Below, piece by piece: positions 52,168-61,414 of a DNA stretch of 64,000 nucleotides. Location of the stretch: the NCBI GenBank assembly GCA_029782355.1, contig JAKOUY010000037.1, forward strand, positions 124,001-188,000, read 5' to 3'. This DNA comes from Actinomycetes bacterium. GTDB taxonomy: Bacteria > Actinomycetota > Acidimicrobiia > Acidimicrobiales > Ilumatobacteraceae. Numbering within the stretch: position 1 is the first letter of the stretch; every line of letters begins with the position of its first letter. The notes beneath the pieces are model-generated. The model was given only the letters and a program-made list of their open reading frames with translations, searched no databases and had not been told where the DNA came from. Position numbers and translations under genes: made by a program.

Positions 52168-53081
52168 TGGCCGGGACACGCTTGCACCACCCGGCCGGGT
52201 CGCTGGCCGACGGCTCGTCCAGCGTGGTGTTGACCCCGGAGGCGGCCGGGTGGACGTACTGCGGGCTCGAGGTGATCGAGCTGGCGCCGGGCCGGCGGCA
52301 CACGATCTCGCTCCAGGGGCGGGAGGCCGCGGTGCTGCCACTGTCGGCCACCGACGTGACCGTGACCATCGACAGCGAGGAGTTCCGGCTGGAGGGGCGG
52401 AGGTCCGTGTTCGCCCGCGTCACCGATTTCGCCTACGCCCCACTGGGCGCCGACGTCACGCTGCGAGCACCCGGTGGGGGAGCGGTGGCGCTGCCCTCGG
52501 CGCGCTGCACGGAGCGGCTGACACCGCGCTACGGCGCGGCCGACGGCGTGGCCGTGGAGATCCGCGGCGCCGGCCCGGCCACCCGCCAGGTGACCAACTT
52601 CATGAGTCCCGAGGTGTGGCCGCACGCCAGCAAGCTGATGTGCGTCGAGCTGCTGACCCCCGACGGCAACTGGTCGTCCTACCCGCCGCATCGCCACGAC
52701 GACTCGGTGGAGTGCCCGGTGAACAACGAGGAGATCTACTACTTCCGCATCGGCACCGCCGGGACCACCGACTACAGCGCCGACGGCTTCGGCCTGCACC
52801 GGACCTACACGCCGCCCGCCGCCGACGGCACCGTCGAGATCGACGAGCACGTCACGGTGGCCGACGGTGACGTGTTCTGCGTGCCACGCGGCTACCACGG
52901 CCCGTGCGTCGCCGCGCCCGGCTACCCGATGTACTACCTGAACGTGCTGGCCGGTCCGGGCGGCCAGCGGAGCATGGCGTTCTGCGACGATCCCACCCAC
53001 CACTGGGTGCGCGACACCTGGGCGTCGATGCCCACCGACCCGCGTTGCCCGATGACCACCAGCCAGGGAGTGTGCCCATGA
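52167..53081 (+). CDS. iolB: 5-deoxy-glucuronate isomerase
   Basis: 304 residues, start within the previous stop (TGATG). Cupin metal site: PPHRHD (about residues 172-177), NNEEIYYFRI (about 185-194) and the second His in FCVPRGYHGPCVAAPGYPMYYLN (key PRGYHGPC). The C-terminal DDPTHHWVRDTW is an IolB hallmark. It isomerises 5-deoxyglucuronate to 5-dehydro-2-deoxygluconate. Confidence 0.92.
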   Translation: MAGTRLHHPAGSLADGSSSVVLTPEAAGWTYCGLEVIELAPGRRHTISLQGREAAVLPLSATDVTVTIDSEEFRLEGRRSVFARVTDFAYAPLGADVTLRAPGGGAVALPSARCTERLTPRYGAADGVAVEIRGAGPATRQVTNFMSPEVWPHASKLMCVELLTPDGNWSSYPPHRHDDSVECPVNNEEIYYFRIGTAGTTDYSADGFGLHRTYTPPAADGTVEIDEHVTVADGDVFCVPRGYHGPCVAAPGYPMYYLNVLAGPGGQRSMAFCDDPTHHWVRDTWASMPTDPRCPMTTSQGVCP

Positions 53082-54262
53082 CGACATCGCCGCGAGCACC
53101 GCTGCGGATCGGCGTGATCGGATTCGGCTGGATGGGTCAGGCGCACAGCCGCGGCTGCCGGCGAGCGCCCAGCTACTTCCACGACGGCGCCTACCAGCCG
53201 GTGCTCAGCATGGTCAGCGACACCGTGGCCGAGCGGCGAGACCTCGCCGTCGGCTCGTTCGGGTTCGCTGCGTCGACGGCTGACTGGCACGAGCTGGCCA
53301 GCAGCCCGGAGGTCGACGTGGTCATAGTCACCGCGCCGAACATGATGCACGTCGAGATGGTCGAGGCCGCGGCAGCAGCCGGCAAGCACGTGTTCTGCGA
53401 GAAGCCGGTTGGTGGGACGCCGGCCCAGACGGTGCGCGCCGAGGCGGCCGCCCGGCGAGCCGGGGTGAGCTCGGGTGTCGGCTACAACTACCGCTGGGCG
53501 CCGATGGTGCAGTACGCCCGCCACCTGGTGGACAGCGGCCAGCTGGGCACGATCACCAACTACTGCGGACGGTTCTTCTCGATGTACGGCAGCGATCCGC
53601 TGGGGTTGCTGTCGTGGCGGTTCCTCGTCGACCAGGCCGGCCACGGCGTCTCGACCGACATCCTCAGCCACTCGGTCGACCTGGCCCACTACCTGATCGG
53701 GCCGATCACCCGGCTGGTGGGCACCGGCGAGACGTTCATCCGCCAGCGCCCCCTGCCCACCGCCGGCGGGACGCACTACGACCGCGGCAGACCGGGCGAC
53801 CCCACCGGCGCGGTGACCAACGAGGACTACGCGGCGATGATGTGCGTGTTCGCCAACGGCGCCCGCGGCACCTTCGAGACCTGCCGCTCGATGGTCGGAC
53901 CGGAGAGCCAGAACGCCTTCGAGATCTACGGCACCCTGGGCAGCGTCACATGGAACTTCGAGCGGATGAACGAGCTGCGCGTCTACCTCGCTGGCGATCA
54001 CCGCCATACCGGCTACACCACGGTGTTCGGCGGTGACCGCTTCGCCCCGCACGGCAACTTCGTGCCCGGGTCGGCCAACGGCATCGGTTTCGAGGACCTC
54101 GTGTGCATCGAGGACCACGAGTTCCTGCAGGCGGTGGCCACGGGCACGCCCTATGTACCCGGGTTCGCCGAAGCGGTGCAGTACGTCAGCGTCCAGGACG
54201 CCCTGCTGCGCAGCTGGCAGTCGGGTGCGTGGGTCGACGTCACGGATCTCCGAGAGGACTGA
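53078..54262 (+). CDS. Gfo/Idh/MocA oxidoreductase, inositol 2-dehydrogenase-like
   Basis: 394 residues from ATG 53078 (ATGA overlap with iolB). Rossmann opening IGVIGFGWMGQAHSRG (residues 11-26), VVIVTAPNMMHVEM, the EKP motif VFCEKPVGGT (about 107-116), and the catalytic segment DILSHSVDLAHYLIG (about 195-209) with His. At 394 residues it is longer than typical IolG (about 340), so it may act on an inositol isomer or inosose. It is the only dehydrogenase in the operon and so the best IolG candidate. Confidence 0.78.
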   Translation: MTTSPRAPLRIGVIGFGWMGQAHSRGCRRAPSYFHDGAYQPVLSMVSDTVAERRDLAVGSFGFAASTADWHELASSPEVDVVIVTAPNMMHVEMVEAAAAAGKHVFCEKPVGGTPAQTVRAEAAARRAGVSSGVGYNYRWAPMVQYARHLVDSGQLGTITNYCGRFFSMYGSDPLGLLSWRFLVDQAGHGVSTDILSHSVDLAHYLIGPITRLVGTGETFIRQRPLPTAGGTHYDRGRPGDPTGAVTNEDYAAMMCVFANGARGTFETCRSMVGPESQNAFEIYGTLGSVTWNFERMNELRVYLAGDHRHTGYTTVFGGDRFAPHGNFVPGSANGIGFEDLVCIEDHEFLQAVATGTPYVPGFAEAVQYVSVQDALLRSWQSGAWVDVTDLRED

Positions 54263-54263
54263 C

Positions 54264-56126
54264 ATGCGAACCGTCCGCCTGACCACCGCCGGCGCCATCG
54301 TCCGCTGGCTGCTGGCCCAGCGCACCGTCGACCACGACGGCGTCGAGGTTCCCGTCTTCCCGGGCGTGTTCGGCATTTTCGGGCACGGCAACGTCACCAG
54401 CCTCGCCGTCGAGTTGCAGGCCGTCCAGGACCGCCTGCCCACCTGGCGCGGCCAGAACGAGCAGGGCATGGCCCTGGCCGGGGTGGCGTTCACCAAGGCT
54501 CGCCGGCGGCGCCAGATCATGGTGGCCACGTCGTCGATCGGGCCCGGGGCGCTCAACATGGTCACCGCGGCCGGCGTAGCCCATGCCAACCGCCTGCCGC
54601 TGCTCCTGCTGTGCGGTGACACCTTCGCCAGCCGGATCCCCGATCCGGTGCTGCAACAGACCGAGCACTTCCACGACCCGACGATCACCGTCAACGACGC
54701 CTTCCGCTCGGTGACCCGCTACTGGGACCGGATCACCCGGCCGGAGCAGGTGGTGTCCTCGCTGCCCCAGGCACTGTCGGCCATGTTGGACCCGGCCACG
54801 TGCGGGCCGGCCATGATCGCCCTGCCCCAGGACGTCCAGGCGATGGCCTACGACTTCCCGGAGGCGTGCTTCGCGGTGACCGTGCACGAGCCGCGCCGGC
54901 CCCGGCCCGACGTCGCCCAGCTGCGTCGCGCCGCCCAGGTGCTGGCCCAGGCCAAGCGACCGTTGATCATCGCCGGCGGCGGCGTGCGCTACAGCGGCGC
55001 CGAGCACGCCGTGGCCGCCTTCGCCGCCGCCCACCGGGTGCCCGTGGTCGAGACGGTGGCGGGCAAGGCCACGCTGCTGGCAGCGGACCCGCTGAACTGC
55101 GGCCCGGTCGGCGTGACCGGGTGCGAGTCGGCCAACCACCTGGCCGCCCGCGCCGACGTGGTCCTGGCCATCGGCACCCGGCTGCAGGACTTCACCACCG
55201 GATCGTGGACGATCTTCGCCAACCCGGCGACCACGTTCGTCGGCGTCAATGCCGCGCCCTTCGACGCCGTGAAGCACCGGGCGATGCCGGTCATCGGCGA
55301 CGCCCTGGTGGCGGTGGAGGAGCTCGACGCCCTGCTCGGCGACTACCGGGCGCCAGTGGGGTGGGCTCGGGAGGCGACTCGCCAGCGCCGCGGCTATCAC
55401 CAGTACATCGACTCGATCGCCGCCCCCTCGGCCCTGGCGCCGAGCGGCCTGCCGACCTACGCCCAGGTGGTCGGGGTGCTCGACCGGGCCCAGCAGCCCG
55501 GCGACTACGCCCTGACCGCCGCCGGGGGGTTCCCCGGGGAGCTGAACAACGGCTGGCGGGCCCGGCAGACCCACAGCTTCGACTGCGAGTACGGCTTCAG
55601 CTGCATGGGCTACGAGCTCTCCGGGGCCTGGGGGGCGAAGATGGCCCTGCCCGACCACGAGGTCATCACGTTCTGCGGTGACGGGTCCTACCTGATGATG
55701 AACAGCGACCTGTACAGCAGCGTGCTGGCCGGACACAAGCTGATCGTCGTGGTCTGCGACAACGGTGGCTACGCGGTGATCAACCGGCTCCAGGTGGGTC
55801 AGGGCGGCAAGCCGTTCAACAACCTGCTGGCGGACACCCGCCACGTCGGCCGCCGGCCGGCGCGGGTCGACGTCGCCGCCCACGCCGCGTCGATGGGCTG
55901 CCTGGCCGAGCACGTCGGCTCGCTCGACGAGCTCGATGCGGCCGTCCAGCGCGCCCGCCAGGCGGACCGGACGACGGTCATCGTGATCGACACCGACCCG
56001 TACTCGTGGACCGAGGGGGGCGCGTTCTGGGAGGTCGGTGTGCCCGAGGTCAGCACCCGGGCCACGGTGCGCACCGCCCGCCGGGCGATGACCGAGGGCA
56101 AGCGCGCCCAGCGCGTCGGGCATTGA
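54264..56126 (+). CDS. iolD: 3D-trihydroxycyclohexane-1,2-dione hydrolase
   Basis: 620 residues. ThDP-enzyme layout: N-terminal GIFGHGNVTSLAVEL with catalytic-type Glu in RGQNEQGMA (about residues 65-73), middle domain, and C-terminal ThDP motif GDGSYLMMNSDLYSS (about 472-486). The motifs and length are specific for IolD. It opens the ring of the diketone made by IolE. Last gene of the inositol operon; its stop overlaps the next start. Confidence 0.93.
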   Translation: MRTVRLTTAGAIVRWLLAQRTVDHDGVEVPVFPGVFGIFGHGNVTSLAVELQAVQDRLPTWRGQNEQGMALAGVAFTKARRRRQIMVATSSIGPGALNMVTAAGVAHANRLPLLLLCGDTFASRIPDPVLQQTEHFHDPTITVNDAFRSVTRYWDRITRPEQVVSSLPQALSAMLDPATCGPAMIALPQDVQAMAYDFPEACFAVTVHEPRRPRPDVAQLRRAAQVLAQAKRPLIIAGGGVRYSGAEHAVAAFAAAHRVPVVETVAGKATLLAADPLNCGPVGVTGCESANHLAARADVVLAIGTRLQDFTTGSWTIFANPATTFVGVNAAPFDAVKHRAMPVIGDALVAVEELDALLGDYRAPVGWAREATRQRRGYHQYIDSIAAPSALAPSGLPTYAQVVGVLDRAQQPGDYALTAAGGFPGELNNGWRARQTHSFDCEYGFSCMGYELSGAWGAKMALPDHEVITFCGDGSYLMMNSDLYSSVLAGHKLIVVVCDNGGYAVINRLQVGQGGKPFNNLLADTRHVGRRPARVDVAAHAASMGCLAEHVGSLDELDAAVQRARQADRTTVIVIDTDPYSWTEGGAFWEVGVPEVSTRATVRTARRAMTEGKRAQRVGH

Positions 56127-57349
56127 GCGCCAGCGAGGTGGGACCGGTGGCCGGCGTCGGCGCGGATGGCTCGGGTGGTGCCCCCGGTGAGTCCTCGCGG
56201 CGGGCCACCAACCTCGAGCTGTTCCTCGACCTGGTCTTCGTCTTCGCCGTCACCCAGATCGCCACCACGATCGAGCACCACCTCACCGTGGGCGGTGTGC
56301 TCCAGGGTCTGCTGGTGGCCTTCCTGGTGTGGTGGCTGTGGACCCAGTTCGCCTGGACGGGAACGGTCGTCGATCTCGACGGGCGTGGCCTGGCCCAGCT
56401 GGTGATCGTCGTCGGCATCGCCCCCACGCTGGTGATGGCCGCAGCGATCCCGCGCACGCTGGACGGCGATGCCGGGGCGTTCGGGGTCAGTTACGTGTGC
56501 GCCCAGGCCGTGGCCCTCGGCCTGCTCGGGTGGAACATGCGCCGCACGACCCACGAGCGCCGCACGTTCCTCAGCTACGGCGGCCTGGCCGGCATCGCGC
56601 CAGTGGTCGTGCTGGCCGGGGCCCTGCTCGAATCGCCGATGCGCTGGTGGTTGTGGGGTGTCGCAGCCGCGCTCGGCGTGGGTGGAGCACTGGCGACCGG
56701 GCGCTGGCAGAGCGGGCCGGGCTGGGCGGTGGACCCCGGGCACTTCTCCGAACGGCACAGCCTGTTCGTGATCATCGCCCTCGGCGAGGTCCTGGTGGGC
56801 GTGGGCACCGTCGTCGTCGAGCAGGACCTGCGCGCCGGGGAGATCGCCGGGCTGCTGGCCAGCGTGGCCCTCGCCGGAGCGCTGTGGTGGACCTACTTCG
56901 CCTTCGTCCCGCGTGTCGTCGAGCACAGCCTGGCGCGGGCCGACGGTCCGCAGCGCAGCCGGGTGGCCCGCGACCTGTGCTCGTTCCTGCACTTCCCGCT
57001 GGTGGTCGGCGTGATCCTGACCGCCGTCGTCGTCCATCGGGTGATGGAGGGTCCCGGGGTGCCGCTGGATGCCCCGCACCGCTGGCTGGGGGTCGCCGCG
57101 GTGGCGCTGTTCCTCGGCGGGTTGATGGGGATGCACCTCCGGGTCAGCCGCGGGGTCGCCCCGGAGCGGATCGTCGCCCTCGTGGTCGTCACCCTGCTGG
57201 CGCTGCTGATCGGACCGCACCTCGCAGCTGGCTGGGCGTGCGTGGCCATCGCCGCCGTCCTGGTGGCGACGCACCTGGTGACGCTGGCCCAGTTGGAACG
57301 CCGCCAGCGGCGCGGTGAGATCCGCGCCCGCGCCCGCTCGGCCTCATAG
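56123..57349 (+). CDS. low temperature requirement protein A (LtrA) family membrane protein
   Basis: 408 residues if started at TTG 56123 (TTGA overlap with iolD); GTG 56138 is an alternative. Ten or more membrane segments. The opening RRATNLELFLDLVFVFAVTQ (20 residues, about 29-48) and FSERHSLFVIIALGEVLVGV are diagnostic of LtrA. The role is unclear; named after a Listeria cold-growth mutant. Not obviously linked to inositol use, though it may be co-transcribed. Confidence 0.85.
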   Translation: MSASEVGPVAGVGADGSGGAPGESSRRATNLELFLDLVFVFAVTQIATTIEHHLTVGGVLQGLLVAFLVWWLWTQFAWTGTVVDLDGRGLAQLVIVVGIAPTLVMAAAIPRTLDGDAGAFGVSYVCAQAVALGLLGWNMRRTTHERRTFLSYGGLAGIAPVVVLAGALLESPMRWWLWGVAAALGVGGALATGRWQSGPGWAVDPGHFSERHSLFVIIALGEVLVGVGTVVVEQDLRAGEIAGLLASVALAGALWWTYFAFVPRVVEHSLARADGPQRSRVARDLCSFLHFPLVVGVILTAVVVHRVMEGPGVPLDAPHRWLGVAAVALFLGGLMGMHLRVSRGVAPERIVALVVVTLLALLIGPHLAAGWACVAIAAVLVATHLVTLAQLERRQRRGEIRARARSAS

Positions 57350-57366
57350 GACCGCCCCCGGCCCGC

Positions 57367-57876
57367 TCAGCCGGCCGGACTCGCCCGGAAGTTGGCCCGA
57401 GCTTCCTCGATCTCCTGCCAGGCGGCCTCACGCCCGGCCAACCCGGCGGTGGCCGAGGACTTGCCCGGCTCCAGCGCCTTGTAGACCTCGAAGAAGTGCT
57501 GGATCTCCTCCACCAGCTGCGGGGTCAGATCGGCGAGGTCGCGCACGTTCTCCCAGCGCGGCTCACGCGGCGGCACACAGATGATCTTGGCGTCCTCGCC
57601 GGCCTCGTCCTGCATGTACAGCACGCCCAGCGGGCGAGCGGCGACCCACACCCCGGGATAGACCGGGTCCTCCAGCAGCACCAGGGCGTCGAGCGGATCG
57701 CCATCGCCGCCGAGCGTGTCGGGGATGTAGCCGTAGTCGGCCGGATAGGTGGTGGCCGTGAACAGCCGCCGATCGAGGAACACCCGGCCGGTGTGATGGT
57801 CGATCTCGTACTTGTTGCGGCTGCCGCGGGGGATCTCGATCACCACGTGGATGCTGTCGGCGGGCAGGGAGTCCAT
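57367..57876 (-). CDS. ppa: inorganic pyrophosphatase
   Basis: 169 residues from ATG 57876. Family I features: IEIPRGSRNKYEID (about residues 14-27), ADYGYIPDTLGGDGDPLDAL (20 residues, about 46-65, with the metal-binding Asp residues) and the basic KYE/RK contacts. It hydrolyses pyrophosphate in the cytoplasm. Upstream open frame is not used as it lacks a good start. Converges with the LtrA gene, 17 nt apart. Confidence 0.95.
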   Translation of the reverse strand: MDSLPADSIHVVIEIPRGSRNKYEIDHHTGRVFLDRRLFTATTYPADYGYIPDTLGGDGDPLDALVLLEDPVYPGVWVAARPLGVLYMQDEAGEDAKIICVPPREPRWENVRDLADLTPQLVEEIQHFFEVYKALEPGKSSATAGLAGREAAWQEIEEARANFRASPAG

Positions 57877-58041
57877 CCATCCATCGTGGCAGACGGCCGT
57901 CGGCGTCCCGTCATGGCGGCGGTCGATCGAGAGCCGCCGACGACCGCAGCGCACGGTGGGTCACGCCTCGGACGCACCCGGGCTCCACGCCGGGGCTGCG
58001 CCGTCGTGGCAATGCGCCGGGCCGCGACGGGGAGGCGGCGT

Positions 58042-58047
58042 TAGCCT
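58042..58047 (+). promoter_or_regulatory. -10 box of a probably leaderless aminotransferase transcript
   Basis: TAGCCT, 9 nt before ATG 58057. The rest of the 177-nt divergent gap to the pyrophosphatase gene shows no other clear signal. Confidence 0.45.
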
Positions 58048-58056
58048 GGACCCACT

Positions 58057-59259
58057 ATGGAGTTCCGTCGCATCAGCAACCTGCCGCCGTACGTGTTCAC
58101 GATCATCAACTCGCTGAAGATCGAGGCACGCCGGGCAGGGGTCGACGTGGTGGATCTCGGCTTCGGCAACCCGGACATCCCGTCTCCGGAGATCGCCGTG
58201 GAGAAGCTGGCCGAAGCGGCGCACATCGCCCGCAACCACCGGTACTCGCTGAGCCGGGGCCTGCCCAAGCTGCGCGAGGCCTTCGTCAGCATGTACCAGC
58301 GCAACTGGAACGTCGAGCTCGACCCGGAGCTGGAGGTGACCAACACCATCGGCTCCAAGGAGGGCTTCAGCCACCTGATGTGGGTCCTCCTGGACCGGGG
58401 CGACGCGGCCATCGTGCCCAGCCCGAGCTACCCGATCCACATCTACGGTCCGCTGTTCGCCGGGGCCGACCTGCGCCAGGTGCCGATGCGCCACCTCGCC
58501 GACCCACGGGTGCAGGACTTCACCAGCGACTTCTTCGACAGCCTGACCACGGCGTACGAGGTCGGCTGGCCCAAGCCGCGCGTGCTGGTGATCAGCTTCC
58601 CGCACAACCCGACGGGCGCCGTGGTCGACCTCGACTTCATGCAGAAGGTCGTCGACTTCTGCCGGGAGCGGGGGATGATCGTGGTCCACGACTTCGCCTA
58701 CGCCGACGTGGGCTTCGACGGCTACGTCCCCCCCAGCATCCTGCAGGCCGAGGGCGCCAAGGAGTGCGCCGTCGAGCTGTACAGCATGACCAAGAGCTTC
58801 TCGATGGCCGGGTGGCGCTGCGCCTTCCTGGCCGGCAACCGTGAGGTGGTCCAGGCGCTGGTCAAGTTGAAGAGCTACCTCGACTACGGCAGCTTCCAAC
58901 CCATCCAGATCGCCGCCACGGTGACGATGAACGAGGCGGCCGACTACCCGAAGGAAGTGTGCGCCATCTACCAGGGCCGCCGCGACGCGCTGATCGACGG
59001 GCTGGGCCGGATCGGCTGGGACATCCCCAAGCCGAAGGGATCGATGTTCGTCTGGGCCCCGATTCCCGAGCCGTACCAGGAGATGGACTCGGTCGAGTTC
59101 TGCTCGCACGTCGTCACCGAGTGCGAAGTGGCCCTGTCCCCGGGGGTCGGCTTCGGACCGGGCGGCGAGGGCTTTGCCCGCTTCGCCCTGATCGAGAACG
59201 AGCAGCGCATCGCCCAGGCCGTGCGCAACCTGAAGAAGGGCCTGACCAAGCTTGGCTGA
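58057..59259 (+). CDS. class I aminotransferase, AlaC/alanine-type
   Basis: 400 residues. PLP fold type I: substrate loop GFGNPDIPSP (about residues 35-44), FPHNPTGAVVD (about 186-196), PLP-binding SMTKSFSMAGWR with Lys (about 245-256). Closest to the AlaC/AlaA and LL-DAP-aminotransferase-like groups. It probably makes alanine or a related amino acid from its keto acid. It overlaps by 8 nt an ACT-domain protein that may regulate it. Confidence 0.85.
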   Translation: MEFRRISNLPPYVFTIINSLKIEARRAGVDVVDLGFGNPDIPSPEIAVEKLAEAAHIARNHRYSLSRGLPKLREAFVSMYQRNWNVELDPELEVTNTIGSKEGFSHLMWVLLDRGDAAIVPSPSYPIHIYGPLFAGADLRQVPMRHLADPRVQDFTSDFFDSLTTAYEVGWPKPRVLVISFPHNPTGAVVDLDFMQKVVDFCRERGMIVVHDFAYADVGFDGYVPPSILQAEGAKECAVELYSMTKSFSMAGWRCAFLAGNREVVQALVKLKSYLDYGSFQPIQIAATVTMNEAADYPKEVCAIYQGRRDALIDGLGRIGWDIPKPKGSMFVWAPIPEPYQEMDSVEFCSHVVTECEVALSPGVGFGPGGEGFARFALIENEQRIAQAVRNLKKGLTKLG

Positions 59260-60061
59260 CGGCGCGCCGGGTGCCGTGCCCGGCGAGGTTCCGTCCGCTC
59301 AGCTGTACGAGGTGCGGGTGTGGTTGCCGGACCGGCCGGGCGCGCTGGGCGACGTCGCCGGGCGGATCGGGTCCGTCGGGGCCGACGTCGTCGGGATCGA
59401 GATCCTCGAGACCGGTGGCGGGAGCGCGATCGACGATCTCACGGTTTCGCTCCCGGCCGACGTGTCCGTCGACCGCCTGCTGGAGGCCATCGGCCGGGCT
59501 CATGGGGTGGCGGTCGAGGAGATCGTCTGCCTGACGCGGCCGCGGCCCGACGCCGCGGTGGCCGCCCTGGAGGTGGTCGCCGCGGTGGCTGCCGCGCCCG
59601 CGGCGGAGCGGTTGGCCCGGCTGTGCGACGAGTTGCGCACGTTCATCGACGGCGAATGGGCCGCGGCGATCGACACCGCCGGAGCGGGGGCCTTGGCGCG
59701 CAGCGGTCAGATCCCCGACCTCAACTGGCTGGTGGCCTTCCTGCGCGGTGCCCGGCATCTGGGTGCGCCGCTGGGCTCCGACCGGCGCGGGAACCGGGGC
59801 GGCGATGCCGGCGGTCCGGCGGGCGGTCCGCCCGGCGGCCAGGGTGGCAGCCGGGATCACCGCGGTGGCCCTGGCGGTGCCCCGCTCGACAGCCTGGGTG
59901 ACGGTGCCGGTTCGGCCGAGACGACGCCGGGCGACATCGTCTGGTGCGAGTTGCCCCGGCACGGCGCGGCGGTCGCCAGCGGGCGCAGCGGCCGCGTGTT
60001 CCACGCCCGGGAGCGGGACCTGGTGCGGCGGATCGGCGAGATCGTCGACCGCCTGGTGTAG
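59252..60061 (+). CDS. ACT-domain regulatory protein with Gly-rich linker
   Basis: 269 residues from TTG 59252 (8-nt overlap with the aminotransferase gene). Residues about 18-88 form an ACT domain (WLPDRPGALGDVAGRIGSVG, key DRPGALGDVAGRIG), which binds amino acids. A GAF-like or HTH-free middle (about 95-170) is followed by a Gly/Arg/Asp-rich linker (about 175-215) and a small C-terminal part with DIVWCELPRHG and a basic helix. No catalytic motif. An amino-acid sensor for the adjacent pathway is inferred. Confidence 0.75.
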   Translation: MADGAPGAVPGEVPSAQLYEVRVWLPDRPGALGDVAGRIGSVGADVVGIEILETGGGSAIDDLTVSLPADVSVDRLLEAIGRAHGVAVEEIVCLTRPRPDAAVAALEVVAAVAAAPAAERLARLCDELRTFIDGEWAAAIDTAGAGALARSGQIPDLNWLVAFLRGARHLGAPLGSDRRGNRGGDAGGPAGGPPGGQGGSRDHRGGPGGAPLDSLGDGAGSAETTPGDIVWCELPRHGAAVASGRSGRVFHARERDLVRRIGEIVDRLV

Positions 60062-60082
60062 GCCGCCGGCCGGCGGCGCCGC

Positions 60083-61414
60083 TCAGCGGGCCAGGTCGGA
60101 GGCGGAGACGAACTCGAGGCGGCGGGCCTCGGCCATCAGGGCGTCGCGGTGATCCGGATGGGCGATGCCGATCAGCGCCAGGGTGCGCTCGCTGACCGTC
60201 TTGCCGCGCAGCTCGGCGACACCGAACTCGGTGACCACCTTGTCGACGGTGTTCTTCGAGGTCGTCACCGCGTCGCCCGGGGCCAGCTGGGGCACGATCC
60301 GGCTGACCGTGCCACCCCTTGCCGTCGAGTGCAGCACCATGAAGCCCTGGCCACCGTCGCTGTACATCGCCCCACGGGCGAAGTCGACCTGACCGCCCGA
60401 CGACGAGTAGTACCGCCCACCGATCGTCTCCGACGCGCACTGCCCGAGGAAGTCGACCGCCAGGGTGGCGTTGACCGAGACGAAGTTCCGCTCCCGGGCG
60501 ATGATCAGGGGGGAGTTGACGTAGCTGACGCTCCACAGCTCGACGGCGGCGTTCTCGTGCAGGAAGTCGTACAGCCAGTGGGTCCCGAGGGAGAAGGTGC
60601 CGATCATCTTCGTCCGGTTGTGCACCTTGCGGACGCCGTTGACCACGCCGAGCTCGACCAGGTCGACCATCCCGTCGCTGAGCAACTCGGTGTGGATGCC
60701 CAGATCCCGGTGATCGCGCAGCGCCGACATGATCGCGTTGGGGATCGCCCCGATCCCGGTCTGCAGGCAGGCCCCGTCGGGGATCCGTTCGGCGACGTAG
60801 GCGGCGATGCGGTGGTCGGCGTCGTCCATCGGCGCCGGGGGGACCTCGACCAGCGGTCGGTCGACCAGCGTCCAGCCCTCGACCTGGCTGATGTGCAGCT
60901 GGTTGCGGCCGAACGTCCGCGGCATGTTCGGGTTGGCCTCGAGGAAGAACCGGGCTCGGCCGATGAAGCTGCTCGTGTAATCGGCGCTGACCCCGAGACT
61001 GAAGTACCCGTGACGGTCGGGCGGCGTGGAGGCGGCCAGCACCAGCGGATCGGTGGTCCGCGAGCGCATCAACGAGTAGACCTCGCTGAAGTGGTTGGGC
61101 ACCAGCTCGACCTGGCCACGCTCGTAGTACGGCCGGGTGACGTGCGACAGGAAGTACGACAGGTGGCGCATCGACCGGCCGTAGCGACCGTCCAGGTAGC
61201 CGCGGTCGTGCAGGGCGTGCATCTGGTGGACATCGATCGTGCCGTCACGCCCGGCAGCGACCGCGCCCTCGACGATGTCGAGCAGCTCGACGGGCTCACC
61301 GTTGGCCAGCGGGATGACGATGTCGGTGTGGCCGCCGGCGTCGCCAGCCAGCAGATCGAGGACGTCCTCGGCCGGGCGGGCCCGGCGGGAGACCGCGGTG
61401 GCGGCCGGGCTCAT
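60083..61414 (-). CDS. acetyl-CoA hydrolase/transferase family CoA-transferase
   Basis: 443 residues, start overlapping glpK stop (ATGA). N-terminal HTDIVIPLANGEPVELL, the CoA loop LQTGIGAIPNAIMSAL (about residues 213-228), the Glu-containing HTELLSDGMVDL (about 240-251), and the C-terminal VVTEFGVAELRGKTV (about 410-424) fit 4-hydroxybutyrate/acetate CoA-transferases. It moves CoA between acyl groups or hydrolyses acetyl-CoA. Why it is coupled to glycerol kinase is unclear. Confidence 0.85.
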   Translation of the reverse strand: MSPAATAVSRRARPAEDVLDLLAGDAGGHTDIVIPLANGEPVELLDIVEGAVAAGRDGTIDVHQMHALHDRGYLDGRYGRSMRHLSYFLSHVTRPYYERGQVELVPNHFSEVYSLMRSRTTDPLVLAASTPPDRHGYFSLGVSADYTSSFIGRARFFLEANPNMPRTFGRNQLHISQVEGWTLVDRPLVEVPPAPMDDADHRIAAYVAERIPDGACLQTGIGAIPNAIMSALRDHRDLGIHTELLSDGMVDLVELGVVNGVRKVHNRTKMIGTFSLGTHWLYDFLHENAAVELWSVSYVNSPLIIARERNFVSVNATLAVDFLGQCASETIGGRYYSSSGGQVDFARGAMYSDGGQGFMVLHSTARGGTVSRIVPQLAPGDAVTTSKNTVDKVVTEFGVAELRGKTVSERTLALIGIAHPDHRDALMAEARRLEFVSASDLAR

